Positions 13,920 to 22,057 of a stretch of DNA of 26,768 nucleotides are shown in pieces (positions within the stretch are counted from its first letter, which is position 1; every line of letters starts with the position of its first letter). A program made the translations under genes and the position numbers. Below the pieces are notes generated by a model. It was not told the DNA's origin, searched no databases, and saw nothing but the letters and a program-made list of their open reading frames with translations. Origin of the DNA: OLB7 sp966250335 (GTDB lineage Bacteria; Bacteroidota; Ignavibacteria; OLB7); the NCBI GenBank assembly GCA_966250335.1, contig CBINGZ010000056.1, forward strand, positions 1 to 26,768, given 5' to 3'.

Positions 13920-14720
13920 ATGACCAGCTCCCAAGGTTTCGCATTCGAGGAAATCCGTTACGGAACGCCCGCCGGAAGAGGTTCGGCCCGATTCGCGCTC
14001 GCGGCGCTGGCCGCGGCGGCGCTTCTCTGGATCGTTCCCTCCCCCCTCTCGGCCGCCGCTCCGGACGTTGCGCCCTTCGACAGGCTCCTCAAATCCGCCG
14101 TCTCCAGCGGCAGGATCGACTACGCGAAGTTCAGGAACAACGCCGATTTCGCCGCGTACCTGAAGGCCCTGGAGTCGTTCGATCCGAAAGGGCTGGCAAC
14201 GAACGACAGGCTCGCGTTCTGGATCAACGGCTACAACGCGCTGGTGATCAAGAACGTGCTCGACAATCCGGGGATGAAGAAGCCGGTCGACGTGCAGGGA
14301 TTCTTCGACAAGAAGACGTTCAGGATCGGTGGGAAATCACTCACCCTCAATCAGATCGAGAACGATATGATCAGAAAGGGGTTCAACGAGCCGCTGATCC
14401 ATTTCGGGCTCGTCTGCGCCGCAAAGAGCTGCCCCCCCATTCTCCCCGCCGCCTATACCGGCTCGACGGTCCGGACGGTCCTGGCCGCGAACGCGAAGAG
14501 CTACCTCGCCTCGGCGCAGAACAGATACGACGAGAAGACGAAGACGCTCCACCTCTCGAAGATCTTCGAATGGTACAAGGAGGATTTCGGCGGAAGCGAC
14601 AAGGGGATCCGCGAGTTCGTGAAGAAATACGGCACCGCCGCCATGCAAAGCGCGATCAAGGCCGACCCGAACGTGAAGATCGCCTGGATCGAATACGACT
14701 GGAACCTGAACTCGAAATAA
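13920..14720 (+). CDS. Exported DUF547 domain protein
   Basis: The product is 266 residues. A signal sequence with an unusually long polar N-terminal part (about 20 residues) and a hydrophobic core at about 25-40 ends near 'PLSAAAPD'. The mature protein is a DUF547 domain: 'DYAKF' (family consensus V/I-D-Y-x-x-L), 'RLAFWINGYNALVIKNVLD', 'IENDMIRKGF', 'IHFGLVCAAKSCPPILPAAYTG' and the terminal 'IEYDWNLN'. The conserved N-x-YNA and C-A-x-x-S-C-P motifs suggest a papain-like or transglutaminase-like active site, but the family function is not established. GTG at 13917 and ATG at 13920 are adjacent; the ATG was chosen because AAGGA at 13908-13912 is well placed for it. It converges on a lipoprotein gene with only four bases between stop codons. 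Confidence 0.85.
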   Translation: MTSSQGFAFEEIRYGTPAGRGSARFALAALAAAALLWIVPSPLSAAAPDVAPFDRLLKSAVSSGRIDYAKFRNNADFAAYLKALESFDPKGLATNDRLAFWINGYNALVIKNVLDNPGMKKPVDVQGFFDKKTFRIGGKSLTLNQIENDMIRKGFNEPLIHFGLVCAAKSCPPILPAAYTGSTVRTVLAANAKSYLASAQNRYDEKTKTLHLSKIFEWYKEDFGGSDKGIREFVKKYGTAAMQSAIKADPNVKIAWIEYDWNLNSK

Positions 14721-14724
14721 CGCT

Positions 14725-15207
14725 CTACCGGCAGGTATCGGCCGTCAGCCGCAGCGTGTAGCTCCCCACGATCGAATAGGGACAGCAGCCGTCGATCCGT
14801 TGCAGGGTCAGATTCCCCTGGGTCACGCACCTGTTCCCGCGGCGGACGCGGGCGAAGAAGCGTCTGCCGGTGAGGTTCAACGTGTCGTCCTTGTAGAAGG
14901 CGCTGTCTCTGGGAGCAAGGGTTGCGAAGAGCGTGGAGTCGTCGGCGTCGGCCAGGGTGACCTCGACGTCGCCGACGACGGGGATGGTCGCCACGACCAG
15001 CGTGTCGAGGGTGTCGACGCTGCCGGTCAGCGGGTCGGTTCTGAAGGTCGTGGCCGGCACCAGGGCCGTATCGGTAACGGTGATCTTGAGGGGAGGAGGC
15101 GCCGGGGCGCACTGCACGTCGACGCAGTTGTCGGGCTCGCAGCCGGCCATGAGAACGAAGAGGAGAACGCCGCCGATCAGCGGCAGGAACCGACGAAGGA
15201 TGATCAT
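14725..15207 (-). CDS. Small cysteine-containing lipoprotein, function unknown
   Basis: The product is 160 residues. The signal peptide (hydrophobic core about 7-20) ends in the lipobox L-M-A-G-C, with the lipidated cysteine at 23. The mature part starts 'CEPDNCVDVQCAPAPPPLKITVTD', a proline-rich linker containing two further cysteines, then a beta-rich domain with 'GDVEVTLADADDSTLFATLAP' and a closing segment 'NRCVTQGNLTLQRIDGCCPYSIVGSYTLRLTADTCR'. The paired cysteines suggest disulphides in the periplasm or at the outer membrane. The end 'YSIVGSYTLRL' looks like a beta-sandwich edge. I do not recognise a family. The ATG at 15207 directly precedes the signal peptide; the frame extends upstream but over non-coding sequence. 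It is divergent from the GT-C gene and stops 4 bases from the DUF547 gene. Confidence 0.7.
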   Translation of the reverse strand: MIILRRFLPLIGGVLLFVLMAGCEPDNCVDVQCAPAPPPLKITVTDTALVPATTFRTDPLTGSVDTLDTLVVATIPVVGDVEVTLADADDSTLFATLAPRDSAFYKDDTLNLTGRRFFARVRRGNRCVTQGNLTLQRIDGCCPYSIVGSYTLRLTADTCR

Positions 15208-15335
15208 GGGCTCGTAGATAAAGATCTCACGACGATGCGATGAGTGAAGCGGCGCGCCGTCGACAGGGCGAAAATAGTGAGAAGATCCTATCTTGAGGCG
15301 TCGCGACCGGAGCAAGGCCGGCGGCGCAATCCTCC

Positions 15336-16955
15336 ATGAATCGATTCTCCCGCGTTCTTCTCTCCCCGCTCGCGCCGCTGCTTCTCACGGCGATCGTGCT
15401 GCTGCCGGCGTTGCGGATCGGCTTCGTCAACGACGATCTGACGGTCGTGACCTACGCGTTCACCGACTGGAAGCCCGACCCGGCGAAGCTGGCCACGAAG
15501 CAGGAGGTGGTCGATCTCTACTACCGTCCTCTCGTCGATCTCACGTTCGGGATCGATTACTTCTTCTGGGGACTCGATCCGGTCGGCTACCGTCTCACCA
15601 ACCTCCTGATCCATCTGCTCAACGTCTGGCTGGTCTACGGGCTCGCGCGGCGTCTGATCGGGGAGGGAGCGGTACCGGGACTCGCCGCCGCGATCTTCGG
15701 GCTGCTGCCGGTGCATGAGACGTCGATCTACTGGATACCGGGGCGGACCGACATGCTCTGCGCCTCGTTCTATCTTGGGGCGATCCATCTCCTTCTGATC
15801 CATCTTCGCGATCGAAACAGGCTCGCGCTGATCGGCTCGCTCGTCGCGGCTCTCTGCGCCATGCTCTCCAAGGAGATGGCGATGTCGCTCCCGCTGACGG
15901 CGATGCTGACGACGGCATGGCTGCTGCACGGTTCGGGCGAGCGGGTCGGGATCGGCAGGCTGCTGAGGATCGGGCTCCCCTACCTTGTCGTGGTGCTCGG
16001 TGTGTTCGTCGCCAGGATCATCCTGCTGGAGAACAACATCCTCTCGATGCCGCAGGGGCTGCACGCGAACGCGGGCCCGCTCAACATCGCGCGGAACATC
16101 GCCACCTATATCGGATTGCTCGTCATTCCCACCGGACACTACAGCCTTGAACGCCTCCTCTCGGCATATCCCGGTCCGATAGTTGCCGTCGCGCTGCTGG
16201 CGATCGTCGCCGCGTGTGTGATGCTATGGCGGACCCGGACGAAGGCGGCCCCGGCGATCTTCTCCCTCCTCTGGATTCTGCTGACGCTGATCCCGGTCAG
16301 TCGACTCGCGATGCGATGGTATCTCTACATTCCCTCCGTGGGGTTCTCGCTCGGTCTGGGATGGCTGCTGGGGCGGGCGACCGTACGGCGCCGGGCGGCG
16401 GCGGGGATCGCGGGAGCCGTGCTGCTTCTCTATGCCGTGGTAATGGTCGAGAGCGCCCTGGACTGGACGGAGGCGGGCCGCGTGAGCGAGAAGCTGATCG
16501 ACGACCTGAAAGCCGCGAAGCCCTCTTCAAGAGGCCGCGACACCATCGTCTTCGCGAACACGCTCGGAAAGATCGGGACGGTCCCCGTGTTCCATCTCGG
16601 GATGGAGAAGACGCTGCGGCGGGCCTACGGAAACGACAGCCTGACGGTCCTCATCTGGTCGCGGAGCGTTCTGAAGGAATATCCCTCCACGAGCATCCGT
16701 TCATCCGTGACAGGCGACACGATCCTGCTGGAGAGCGGAGGCGAGGATTATTTCACGGTCCAGAACAGAGAGCTGCTGCTGAAGAAAAGAACCGCCGAGC
16801 CGGGAGTTACGACCACGACGGGAGACGCCGTGATCAACGTAGCCGACGTCGACCCCGACAACAAGCCGGTGCGAATAACGATCGTCCCGGAAGGAACACC
16901 CCCCGCCCCCCTCTTCATCTTCGACGGAAAGAATTTCAAGGGCGTGGAGGAATAA
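15336..16955 (+). CDS. GT-C family glycosyltransferase, TMTC/PMT-like
   Basis: The product is 539 residues. The first ~375 residues hold about ten transmembrane helices. After the first helix comes 'FVNDD' (30-34), the acidic pair used by GT-C enzymes to bind the polyprenyl-phosphate sugar donor. Then follow 'YYRPLVDLTFGIDYFFWGLDPVGYRLTNLLIHLLN' (62-96) and 'HETSIYWIPGRTDML' (127-141). The last two match the pattern of TMTC-type protein O-mannosyltransferases and related bacterial enzymes (H-x-E-x-x-x-W-I-x-G-R-x-D-x-L). It probably transfers a sugar from a lipid-phosphate donor on the outer face of the inner membrane. Residues about 380-539 are a soluble extension facing the periplasm ('ADVDPDNKPVRITIVPEG') rather than the TPR repeats of eukaryotic TMTCs. 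Acceptor and sugar are unknown. It converges on the DprE1/DprE2-like pair, which could make such a donor. Confidence 0.78.
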   Translation: MNRFSRVLLSPLAPLLLTAIVLLPALRIGFVNDDLTVVTYAFTDWKPDPAKLATKQEVVDLYYRPLVDLTFGIDYFFWGLDPVGYRLTNLLIHLLNVWLVYGLARRLIGEGAVPGLAAAIFGLLPVHETSIYWIPGRTDMLCASFYLGAIHLLLIHLRDRNRLALIGSLVAALCAMLSKEMAMSLPLTAMLTTAWLLHGSGERVGIGRLLRIGLPYLVVVLGVFVARIILLENNILSMPQGLHANAGPLNIARNIATYIGLLVIPTGHYSLERLLSAYPGPIVAVALLAIVAACVMLWRTRTKAAPAIFSLLWILLTLIPVSRLAMRWYLYIPSVGFSLGLGWLLGRATVRRRAAAGIAGAVLLLYAVVMVESALDWTEAGRVSEKLIDDLKAAKPSSRGRDTIVFANTLGKIGTVPVFHLGMEKTLRRAYGNDSLTVLIWSRSVLKEYPSTSIRSSVTGDTILLESGGEDYFTVQNRELLLKKRTAEPGVTTTTGDAVINVADVDPDNKPVRITIVPEGTPPAPLFIFDGKNFKGVEE

Positions 16956-17019
16956 GCCCGGGAACGACATCGCAACGCGATAAATATAATCCCCGCGTGG
17001 GAACGATCGGCATCAGTTA

Positions 17020-17091
17020 AGCGCCGAAGGTGCGCACCATTCTTCATTTCCGCGAACAACGAAAAGAAGAATGGTACGCACCTTCGGCGCT
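17020..17091. repeat. 25-bp near-perfect inverted repeat (long hairpin)
   Basis: Positions 17020-17044 are the reverse complement of 17067-17091 with one mismatch, enclosing 22 bases. It lies in the 259-base gap between the convergent GT-C (ends 16955) and DprE1-like (ends 17215) genes. No T-run follows on either strand and no target-site duplication is visible at its ends. A terminator-like role, a small non-autonomous element or an intergenic palindromic repeat are all possible. The rest of the gap (17092-17214) holds only short repeats of GCTCCTTTC. Confidence 0.8.
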
Positions 17092-17214
17092 CAAGATATA
17101 TAACATCGTACCGAGCTACAAATTGGTGCTCCTTTCGGGAGCCGATGCGGGAGGGGAGCTCCTTTCCTGAGAAAAACAATCGCCCGTATCGATGGCCCGG
17201 AGCCGAACCGCTCC

Positions 17215-18657
17215 TCACTTCCCCGGAGAAAAGAGACGCCTGTAGAGATTGGTCTCCAGAATTCCCTCGGGGTCGAATCGTTCCTTCAGACGACTGAATC
17301 TCTCCATCGCCTCGCGGCCGAGATATTGCTCGGCGGAGGGGGCGCCCAGGGTGCTGTCCTTCGCGAAATAGAACCGGCCGCCGGCCTCCAGCACGACCTT
17401 GTCGAGCTCCGCGGCGAGCTTCCAGATCGCGTTGCGATTCTTGCGGGTGACCTTGAAATCGAGCGCAAGGGAATAGCCGTTCACGCTGTGGGTCATCAGG
17501 AAATCATCCTTCCTGTGGCGCTTGAAGACGGCCAGATACGGGGGATATCCCGCCTTCTGCGAGAGCTCGAGCTGCCTGGTGAACGCCTTCAGCGCGTTCT
17601 TCTCCGGGATGAAGCTCTGGTACTGGATCAGCCCCCCCTCGCCGTACGAACGTTTCCAGTTCGGGACGTAGTCGAGCAGGAAGGCGAAGGCCGCATGCGA
17701 CTGAAGATAGGTCTTGCCGCGATCGAGCAGTCGGCTCGACAGGAACTTTGCCCGGTTCACCCAGCGTACACCGAAGTTGTTCGTGAAGGGACGGATGAAT
17801 TTCCAGAGGATCGACTTCGGGAAGAGCCCCATGATGGTGTCGGGGAGCTGCTGGTTCTCGATCCGGAGGGTCTGCGCCGGGTTGACATCCTCCCCCGGTT
17901 TCAGATAGTCGGCCTGATGGATCACACCACGACCTATCTCCTTGCCGCTTCCGAACGCGTCGATCCATCCTACCAGATAATCGGCACGATCGAGCCTCTC
18001 CTCGAAGACCCGGATCATCCGCTCCAGCGACGGCACGTTGATCGCCTCCACCCGCAGATAGCCCGAATAGACCTTCTTGAGCCCGAGCGTGATGCTCGTG
18101 AAGCAGCCGAGCATCCCGAACCCGCCGATGGCGGCATGGAAGAGCTCGGCGTTCTCGTCGCGCGAGCAGCGGATCAGCTCCCCGGTCGGCGGAAGGAACT
18201 CGAACTCATGGATATGATCGCCGATCGGCCCCACGCGGAAGTTGTTCTTCCCGTGGATGTTCATGGCGGCGCATCCCCCAAGCGTGGGAAACATCGTGCC
18301 GGGAACAACGGCGGGCCACCAGCCGTCCGGGAGCGCATATTCCCAGAGCTGCTTGATCGTCACCCCCGCCTCCACCTTCGCCACCCCGCTCTCCGGGTTC
18401 CACTCGAGTATCCGGTTGAACCTGGTCAGATCGAGCACGATATTCTCGGCGTTGAGCGCCGCGTCGCCGTAGCTCCGCCCGGCGCCCCGGAAGGCGATCG
18501 TCCTCCCCGATTTCCGGGCCACCTCGTAGACCTCGCGGATCCCCTCGACCGTCGAGGGACGGAACACCCAGCTCACGGCGTCGGCGCTGAGCCCCCAGCC
18601 GTGGACAAGCTCGAGGTGTTCGAACGGAAGGAGATATGATGTGTCGGGTCCGGTCAT
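17215..18657 (-). CDS. DprE1-like FAD-dependent decaprenylphosphoryl-ribose 2'-oxidase homologue
   Basis: The product is 480 residues of the vanillyl-alcohol-oxidase (FAD_binding_4) family. The FAD site includes 'FRGAGRSYGDAALN' (56-69) and 'PGTMFPTLGGCAAMNIHGKNNFRVGPIGDHI' (119-149), the latter matching the HGKN segment of mycobacterial DprE1. The C-terminus follows DprE1 closely: 'ELDKVVLEAGGRFYFAKDS' with K433 at the place of the catalytic lysine K418, and '...DPEGILETNLYRRLF'. The DprE1 cysteine that benzothiazinones attack aligns with A398 ('GYSLALDF'). The expected reaction is oxidation of a polyprenylphosphoryl pentose at C2' to the keto form, which the partner reductase reduces. The ATG at 18657 was chosen because a longer start would overlap the upstream reductase gene by 67 bases. 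It lies 32 bases after that gene, so the two form one operon. Confidence 0.85.
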   Translation of the reverse strand: MTGPDTSYLLPFEHLELVHGWGLSADAVSWVFRPSTVEGIREVYEVARKSGRTIAFRGAGRSYGDAALNAENIVLDLTRFNRILEWNPESGVAKVEAGVTIKQLWEYALPDGWWPAVVPGTMFPTLGGCAAMNIHGKNNFRVGPIGDHIHEFEFLPPTGELIRCSRDENAELFHAAIGGFGMLGCFTSITLGLKKVYSGYLRVEAINVPSLERMIRVFEERLDRADYLVGWIDAFGSGKEIGRGVIHQADYLKPGEDVNPAQTLRIENQQLPDTIMGLFPKSILWKFIRPFTNNFGVRWVNRAKFLSSRLLDRGKTYLQSHAAFAFLLDYVPNWKRSYGEGGLIQYQSFIPEKNALKAFTRQLELSQKAGYPPYLAVFKRHRKDDFLMTHSVNGYSLALDFKVTRKNRNAIWKLAAELDKVVLEAGGRFYFAKDSTLGAPSAEQYLGREAMERFSRLKERFDPEGILETNLYRRLFSPGK

Positions 18658-18689
18658 CGGATCTGTCGTGCTTCGGGATTCGATCGTCG

Positions 18690-19445
18690 TCAGATATTCA
18701 GGCGCTTGAAGATGAAGGAGGGGATGTTCCGGATCACGAGCCCCACAAGAGCCCATCGCGCCGGGATATATGCGATCCGCTTCCCCTTCGCCGCGGCGGC
18801 GATGATCTGCGCGGCGGCCTCATCGGCCGAGATCAGCCAGAAGAGTCCCGGCAGCCCCTTCGTCATCTCCGTGTCGATGAAGCCCGGCTTGACCGTGACG
18901 ACCTTCACGCCGTAGCGTCCCAGACGGTTCCTGAGAGATTCCAGGTAGGTGGCGAGCGCCGCCTTGCTCGTGCAGTAGGCGGGGTTTCCGCGCCGTCCCC
19001 TGTCGCCGGCGATCGAGGAGATCCCCACGATCGTCCCCCGCTTCACCCGCTCGAACCGGCGGGCCGCCTCGTTCAGCCACGACATCGCCCCTATCGTGTT
19101 CACCTCCATCATGGCGGCGTCCTTCTCCGAGTCGTACTCGTCGGGGGCGACCTGCGGCATCACGCCGGCGGCGTAGAAGACGACATCGAGCCCGCCGAGC
19201 GCCCCGGTCAGCTCCTGGAAGAGAAGCGGGATCTCCGAGCGGTTCCGCACGTCGTGCTCGGCGGTGAACGCCACCTCCGTGCCGGCGATGCCGTTCAGTT
19301 CGGCGCGGAGCTTCTCCAGCTCATCGCCGCGCCGCGCCACCAGCGCCACGCGGCAGCCCGCATGAACCAGCCTGCGGGCCAGCGCCGCCCCCATGCCTGA
19401 GGATGCGCCCACGATCAGGGCATGTTTCCAGGGAAGTCGATTCAT
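18690..19445 (-). CDS. DprE2-like short-chain reductase (polyprenylphosphoryl-2-ketopentose reductase homologue)
   Basis: The product is 251 residues. It is a classical short-chain dehydrogenase: cofactor loop 'VGASSGMGAAL' (12-22), 'YAAGV' (91-95), serine 143/144, and Y157-x-x-x-K161 in 'AYCTSKAAL'. The arginine pair at 38-39 ('VARRG') favours NADP(H). The C-terminal end 'LVIRNIPSFIFKRLNI' closely follows that of mycobacterial DprE2, where a membrane-apposed tail reads similarly. With the adjacent DprE1-like oxidase this predicts two-step 2'-epimerisation of a lipid-phosphate pentose (ribose to arabinose in mycobacteria). General SDR activity on another substrate cannot be excluded. The ATG at 19445 begins the domain; upstream in-frame sequence is not conserved. 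It is separated from the preceding gene by a terminator at 19521-19555. Confidence 0.85.
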   Translation of the reverse strand: MNRLPWKHALIVGASSGMGAALARRLVHAGCRVALVARRGDELEKLRAELNGIAGTEVAFTAEHDVRNRSEIPLLFQELTGALGGLDVVFYAAGVMPQVAPDEYDSEKDAAMMEVNTIGAMSWLNEAARRFERVKRGTIVGISSIAGDRGRRGNPAYCTSKAALATYLESLRNRLGRYGVKVVTVKPGFIDTEMTKGLPGLFWLISADEAAAQIIAAAAKGKRIAYIPARWALVGLVIRNIPSFIFKRLNI

Positions 19446-19520
19446 GATTCGGAAGCCGAAGAGTATCAGACGGAACCGGCCTCGATCGAAGCCGGCCGAA
19501 CGCACAGCGGAAGAACGGAC

Positions 19521-19555
19521 AAGAAAAATCGCAGATCGAGATATCGAATCCTGCG
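19521..19555 (-). terminator. Intrinsic terminator of the cystathionine gamma-synthase unit
   Basis: Starting two bases past the stop codon, the minus strand forms CGCAG (19551-19555) paired with CTGCG (19530-19534), with an inner TCGA/TCGA stem and small bulges, followed by ATTTTTCTT. A second hairpin (19476-19495, ccggc/gccgg) lies further down. Confidence 0.65.
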
Positions 19556-19557
19556 GT

Positions 19558-20700
19558 CTACGCCGCGAGCGCCGCCGTGATGTCGTCGATCAGATCGGCG
19601 ACATCCTCGATGCCGACGGAGAAGCGGACGAGCCCGTCGGTGATCCCCAGACGGTCGCGTACCGCCTGCGGCACCGAGCCGTGCGTCATCGAGACCGGAT
19701 GGCAGAGGAGCGACTCCACCCCGCCGAGCGACTCGGCGAAGGCGAAGAGCCTGACCGCCGCGCAGAAACGCTCGGCGCGCTCGTACGAACCGAGATCGGC
19801 GGAGATCATCCCGCCGAAGTTCCGCATCTGCCGCTTCGCCAGCTCATGCTGCGGGAAGTCGGGAAGCCCCGGGTAGTAGACCGCCGAGAACTCCTTCCTC
19901 CCCTGGAGAAAATGCGCCACCTCGATCGCGTTGGCGCAGTGCCGCTCCATGCGGACGGCGAGGGTCTTGATCGATCGTAGTGTGAGATAGCAATCCTGCG
20001 GACCGGGAACGGCGCCGCAGGCGTTCTGAATGAAGGCGAGGCGGGCGGCGATCCCCTCGTCCGAGGTCACCACCAGTCCCCCGATCAGATCGCTATGCCC
20101 TCCGATATATTTCGTGGAGGAATGGAGCACGATCGTCGCCCCGAGCGCCAGAGGGTTCTGGAGATAGGGGCTCATGAACGTATTGTCGACGACCATCATC
20201 ACGCCATGTTCCCGCGCGATCCCTCCGATCGCCTCCAGATCGCAGAGGCGCATCATCGGATTGGTCGGCGTCTCCGCGTAGATCATCCGGGTGCGCTCGT
20301 TGATCGCGGCGCGTACCAGCTCCGGATCACGGAAGTCGACCACGCTGAAGGTATAGCCGAGCGGGGCGAGCACCTTGTCGAAGAGGCGGAACGTCCCGCC
20401 GTACATGTCGTCCCCCACCACGATATGATCGTGCGGCTGCAGCAGCCGCATCACCGCGTCGATGGCGGCAAGGCCGCTGGCGAACGCGAATCCCCTGACA
20501 CCCCCCTCAAGAGCGGCGATGCACTCCTCGAGGGCGCTCCGGGTCGGGTTCTGCGTGCGGGCGTATTCGAAGCCCTTATGGAGCCCGATCCCCTGCTGGG
20601 CGTAGGTCGAGGTCTGGAAGATCGGAACGTTGACGGCTCCGGTCACCTGCTCGGGCTCCTGGCCCGCATGAATCGCCTTTGTCGAAAAACCGTGCGGCAT
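19558..20700 (-). CDS. Cystathionine gamma-synthase / gamma-lyase family PLP enzyme
   Basis: The product is 380 residues of the Cys/Met-metabolism PLP-dependent family. 'FSTKAIHAGQEPEQVTGAVNVPIFQTSTYAQ' opens the protein. 'YARTQNPTR' (46-54) supplies the tyrosine and arginine that bind the PLP phosphate of the neighbouring subunit. The aspartate pairing with the pyridine nitrogen is in 'VVDNTF' (170-175), and the Schiff-base lysine is K197 in 'HSSTKYIGGHSD'. 'SLGGVESLLCHPVSMTH' is the substrate-carboxylate segment. The enzyme should work at the methionine/cysteine junction (O-acylhomoserine plus cysteine to cystathionine, or the reverse gamma-elimination). Residues alone do not separate MetB from cystathionine gamma-lyase (MccB/CTH), so no symbol is given. 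It follows the solute-binding protein gene by 27 bases; co-transcription is likely, but no functional link is evident. Confidence 0.9.
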   Translation of the reverse strand: MPHGFSTKAIHAGQEPEQVTGAVNVPIFQTSTYAQQGIGLHKGFEYARTQNPTRSALEECIAALEGGVRGFAFASGLAAIDAVMRLLQPHDHIVVGDDMYGGTFRLFDKVLAPLGYTFSVVDFRDPELVRAAINERTRMIYAETPTNPMMRLCDLEAIGGIAREHGVMMVVDNTFMSPYLQNPLALGATIVLHSSTKYIGGHSDLIGGLVVTSDEGIAARLAFIQNACGAVPGPQDCYLTLRSIKTLAVRMERHCANAIEVAHFLQGRKEFSAVYYPGLPDFPQHELAKRQMRNFGGMISADLGSYERAERFCAAVRLFAFAESLGGVESLLCHPVSMTHGSVPQAVRDRLGITDGLVRFSVGIEDVADLIDDITAALAA

Positions 20701-20727
20701 ATCGGTATCAGATAAAATTGTTCGGGG

Positions 20728-22050
20728 TTACTGTTCCGAGTCGGCCTCATGAGCGCTCGCGGAGCCGGAGGTGATCAGCGCCGTGATCCGCGCCTGCGCG
20801 TCGTCCAGCGCCTTCTGCGGCTCCTTCTCCCCCAGCATCGCGAACGAGACCTCCTCCTCGATCACCTCCTCGATATCGAGCCACTTGGGGTGGACCGGCG
20901 TCATCCACGCCGACTTCATCTGCTCGGTGAAGGTCTTGCGCGACGCGCTCTGCAGGAACGGGTCCTGCGCCACCGAAAGATCGGCCGGGGTCGTGCCGCC
21001 GGGGAGCGCCTTGGCGAACTCCAGCGCGTGGCTCGGCGAGGTCATGAAGGTGACGAACTTCTTGGCGAGATCCTTCTTGGTCGAGGCGTTGTTGATCGCC
21101 AGGTACTCACCCCCGCCGAACGAGACCGAGGAGCCGCCCGGGAAGCGGGGGAGCATCGCCGTCGCGTACTTCAGGCTCGGGTTGTCCTTGGCGATCATCG
21201 CCACCAGCCACGGACCGGAGATCCAGTAGGCGACCTTCCCCTGCATGAAGAGCTGATCGAGTCCCTTCTGCGAATCCATCACGCCGGTTCGCATCAGTTC
21301 AAGATATGTCTGAAGCGCCGCCACGTTCTGCGGCGAATTGATCGCGGGCTTCCCCGTCTCGTCCATCACGATGCCGTTGTTGGACCAGAAAAAGGGGATG
21401 ATCTTCTTGTAGAGACGATGGCGGTCCGGGCCGTTGGCGGCGAACCCGTAGAACTCCTGCCCCTTCGCGCGGACCTTCTCGGCGTTGACCAGCACCTCTT
21501 CCCACGTGGCCTCGATATGCGATGTGTCGACGCCGGCCGAGGCGAGCAGCCCGGTGTTCCTGAAGAGGACGCGGGTGTCGACGACCCAGGGCCATGCGTA
21601 GATTCCATCCTTCCATCTTCCCGGCGCGGCGATCTGCTGCATGAAGCGGCCGATGCTGTCCCCGGCCATCTTCGACTGATCGGCCAGCACCCCCTCGGAG
21701 CTGAACTTCGCGATCCAGTCGCTCCCCAGCTCCAGCACGTCGGGCGCCGTCTTCGAGTTGAACGCGAGCTGAAGCTTGGTCTGCCCGTCGTTCCAGCTCA
21801 GTTCGGAGAGCTCGATATGGACGTCGGCGTTCTCCTGCTCGAACGCCCGGATGCGCCCCATGAGCGCCTCCTTCTGTGCGGGCTCGGAGTTGAAGTGCCA
21901 GAACGTGAGGACGGTCTTTCCTTCCCCGGTCCGCTCATCGGGCCCCCCCTCGCCGCAGCCGGCGACCAGGAACGCGACGATGAGAAACGTGACCCCGGTA
22001 AGCATCCGGAGCGCTGAACGGAACGGGAATGTCCGTGTGGAAGAGTTCAT
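20728..22050 (-). CDS. ABC-type sugar solute-binding lipoprotein (family 1), orphan
   Basis: The product is 440 residues. The signal peptide has its hydrophobic core at about 15-29 and a lipobox F-L-V-A-G-C, with the lipidated cysteine at 32. The mature protein is a family 1 extracellular solute-binding protein: 'TVLTFWHFNSEPAQKEALMGRIRAFEQENADVHIEL', 'TAPDVLELGSDWIAKF', 'GIYAWPWVVDTRVLFRNTGLL', 'GKVAYWISGPWLVAMI' and 'FGGGEYLAINNAS'. This is the pattern of carbohydrate-binding proteins of the maltose/multiple-sugar ABC importers. No permease or ATPase genes are present in the window, so its transporter must be elsewhere or it is used as a sensor. The ATG at 22050 has a strong AGGAG seven bases upstream that overlaps the stop codon of the SLBB gene; translation is coupled. 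Confidence 0.88.
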   Translation of the reverse strand: MNSSTRTFPFRSALRMLTGVTFLIVAFLVAGCGEGGPDERTGEGKTVLTFWHFNSEPAQKEALMGRIRAFEQENADVHIELSELSWNDGQTKLQLAFNSKTAPDVLELGSDWIAKFSSEGVLADQSKMAGDSIGRFMQQIAAPGRWKDGIYAWPWVVDTRVLFRNTGLLASAGVDTSHIEATWEEVLVNAEKVRAKGQEFYGFAANGPDRHRLYKKIIPFFWSNNGIVMDETGKPAINSPQNVAALQTYLELMRTGVMDSQKGLDQLFMQGKVAYWISGPWLVAMIAKDNPSLKYATAMLPRFPGGSSVSFGGGEYLAINNASTKKDLAKKFVTFMTSPSHALEFAKALPGGTTPADLSVAQDPFLQSASRKTFTEQMKSAWMTPVHPKWLDIEEVIEEEVSFAMLGEKEPQKALDDAQARITALITSGSASAHEADSEQ

Positions 22051-22057
22051 GGTACTC

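Noticed and set aside
17020..17091. Ordinary rho-independent terminator or complete insertion element.
   Set aside because: No T-run follows on either strand, and there is no transposase and no visible target-site duplication; it is kept as an unexplained repeat.
18658..18756. Longer N-terminus of the DprE1-like protein from 18756.
   Set aside because: It would overlap the upstream reductase gene by 67 bases, and the added residues do not resemble the family.
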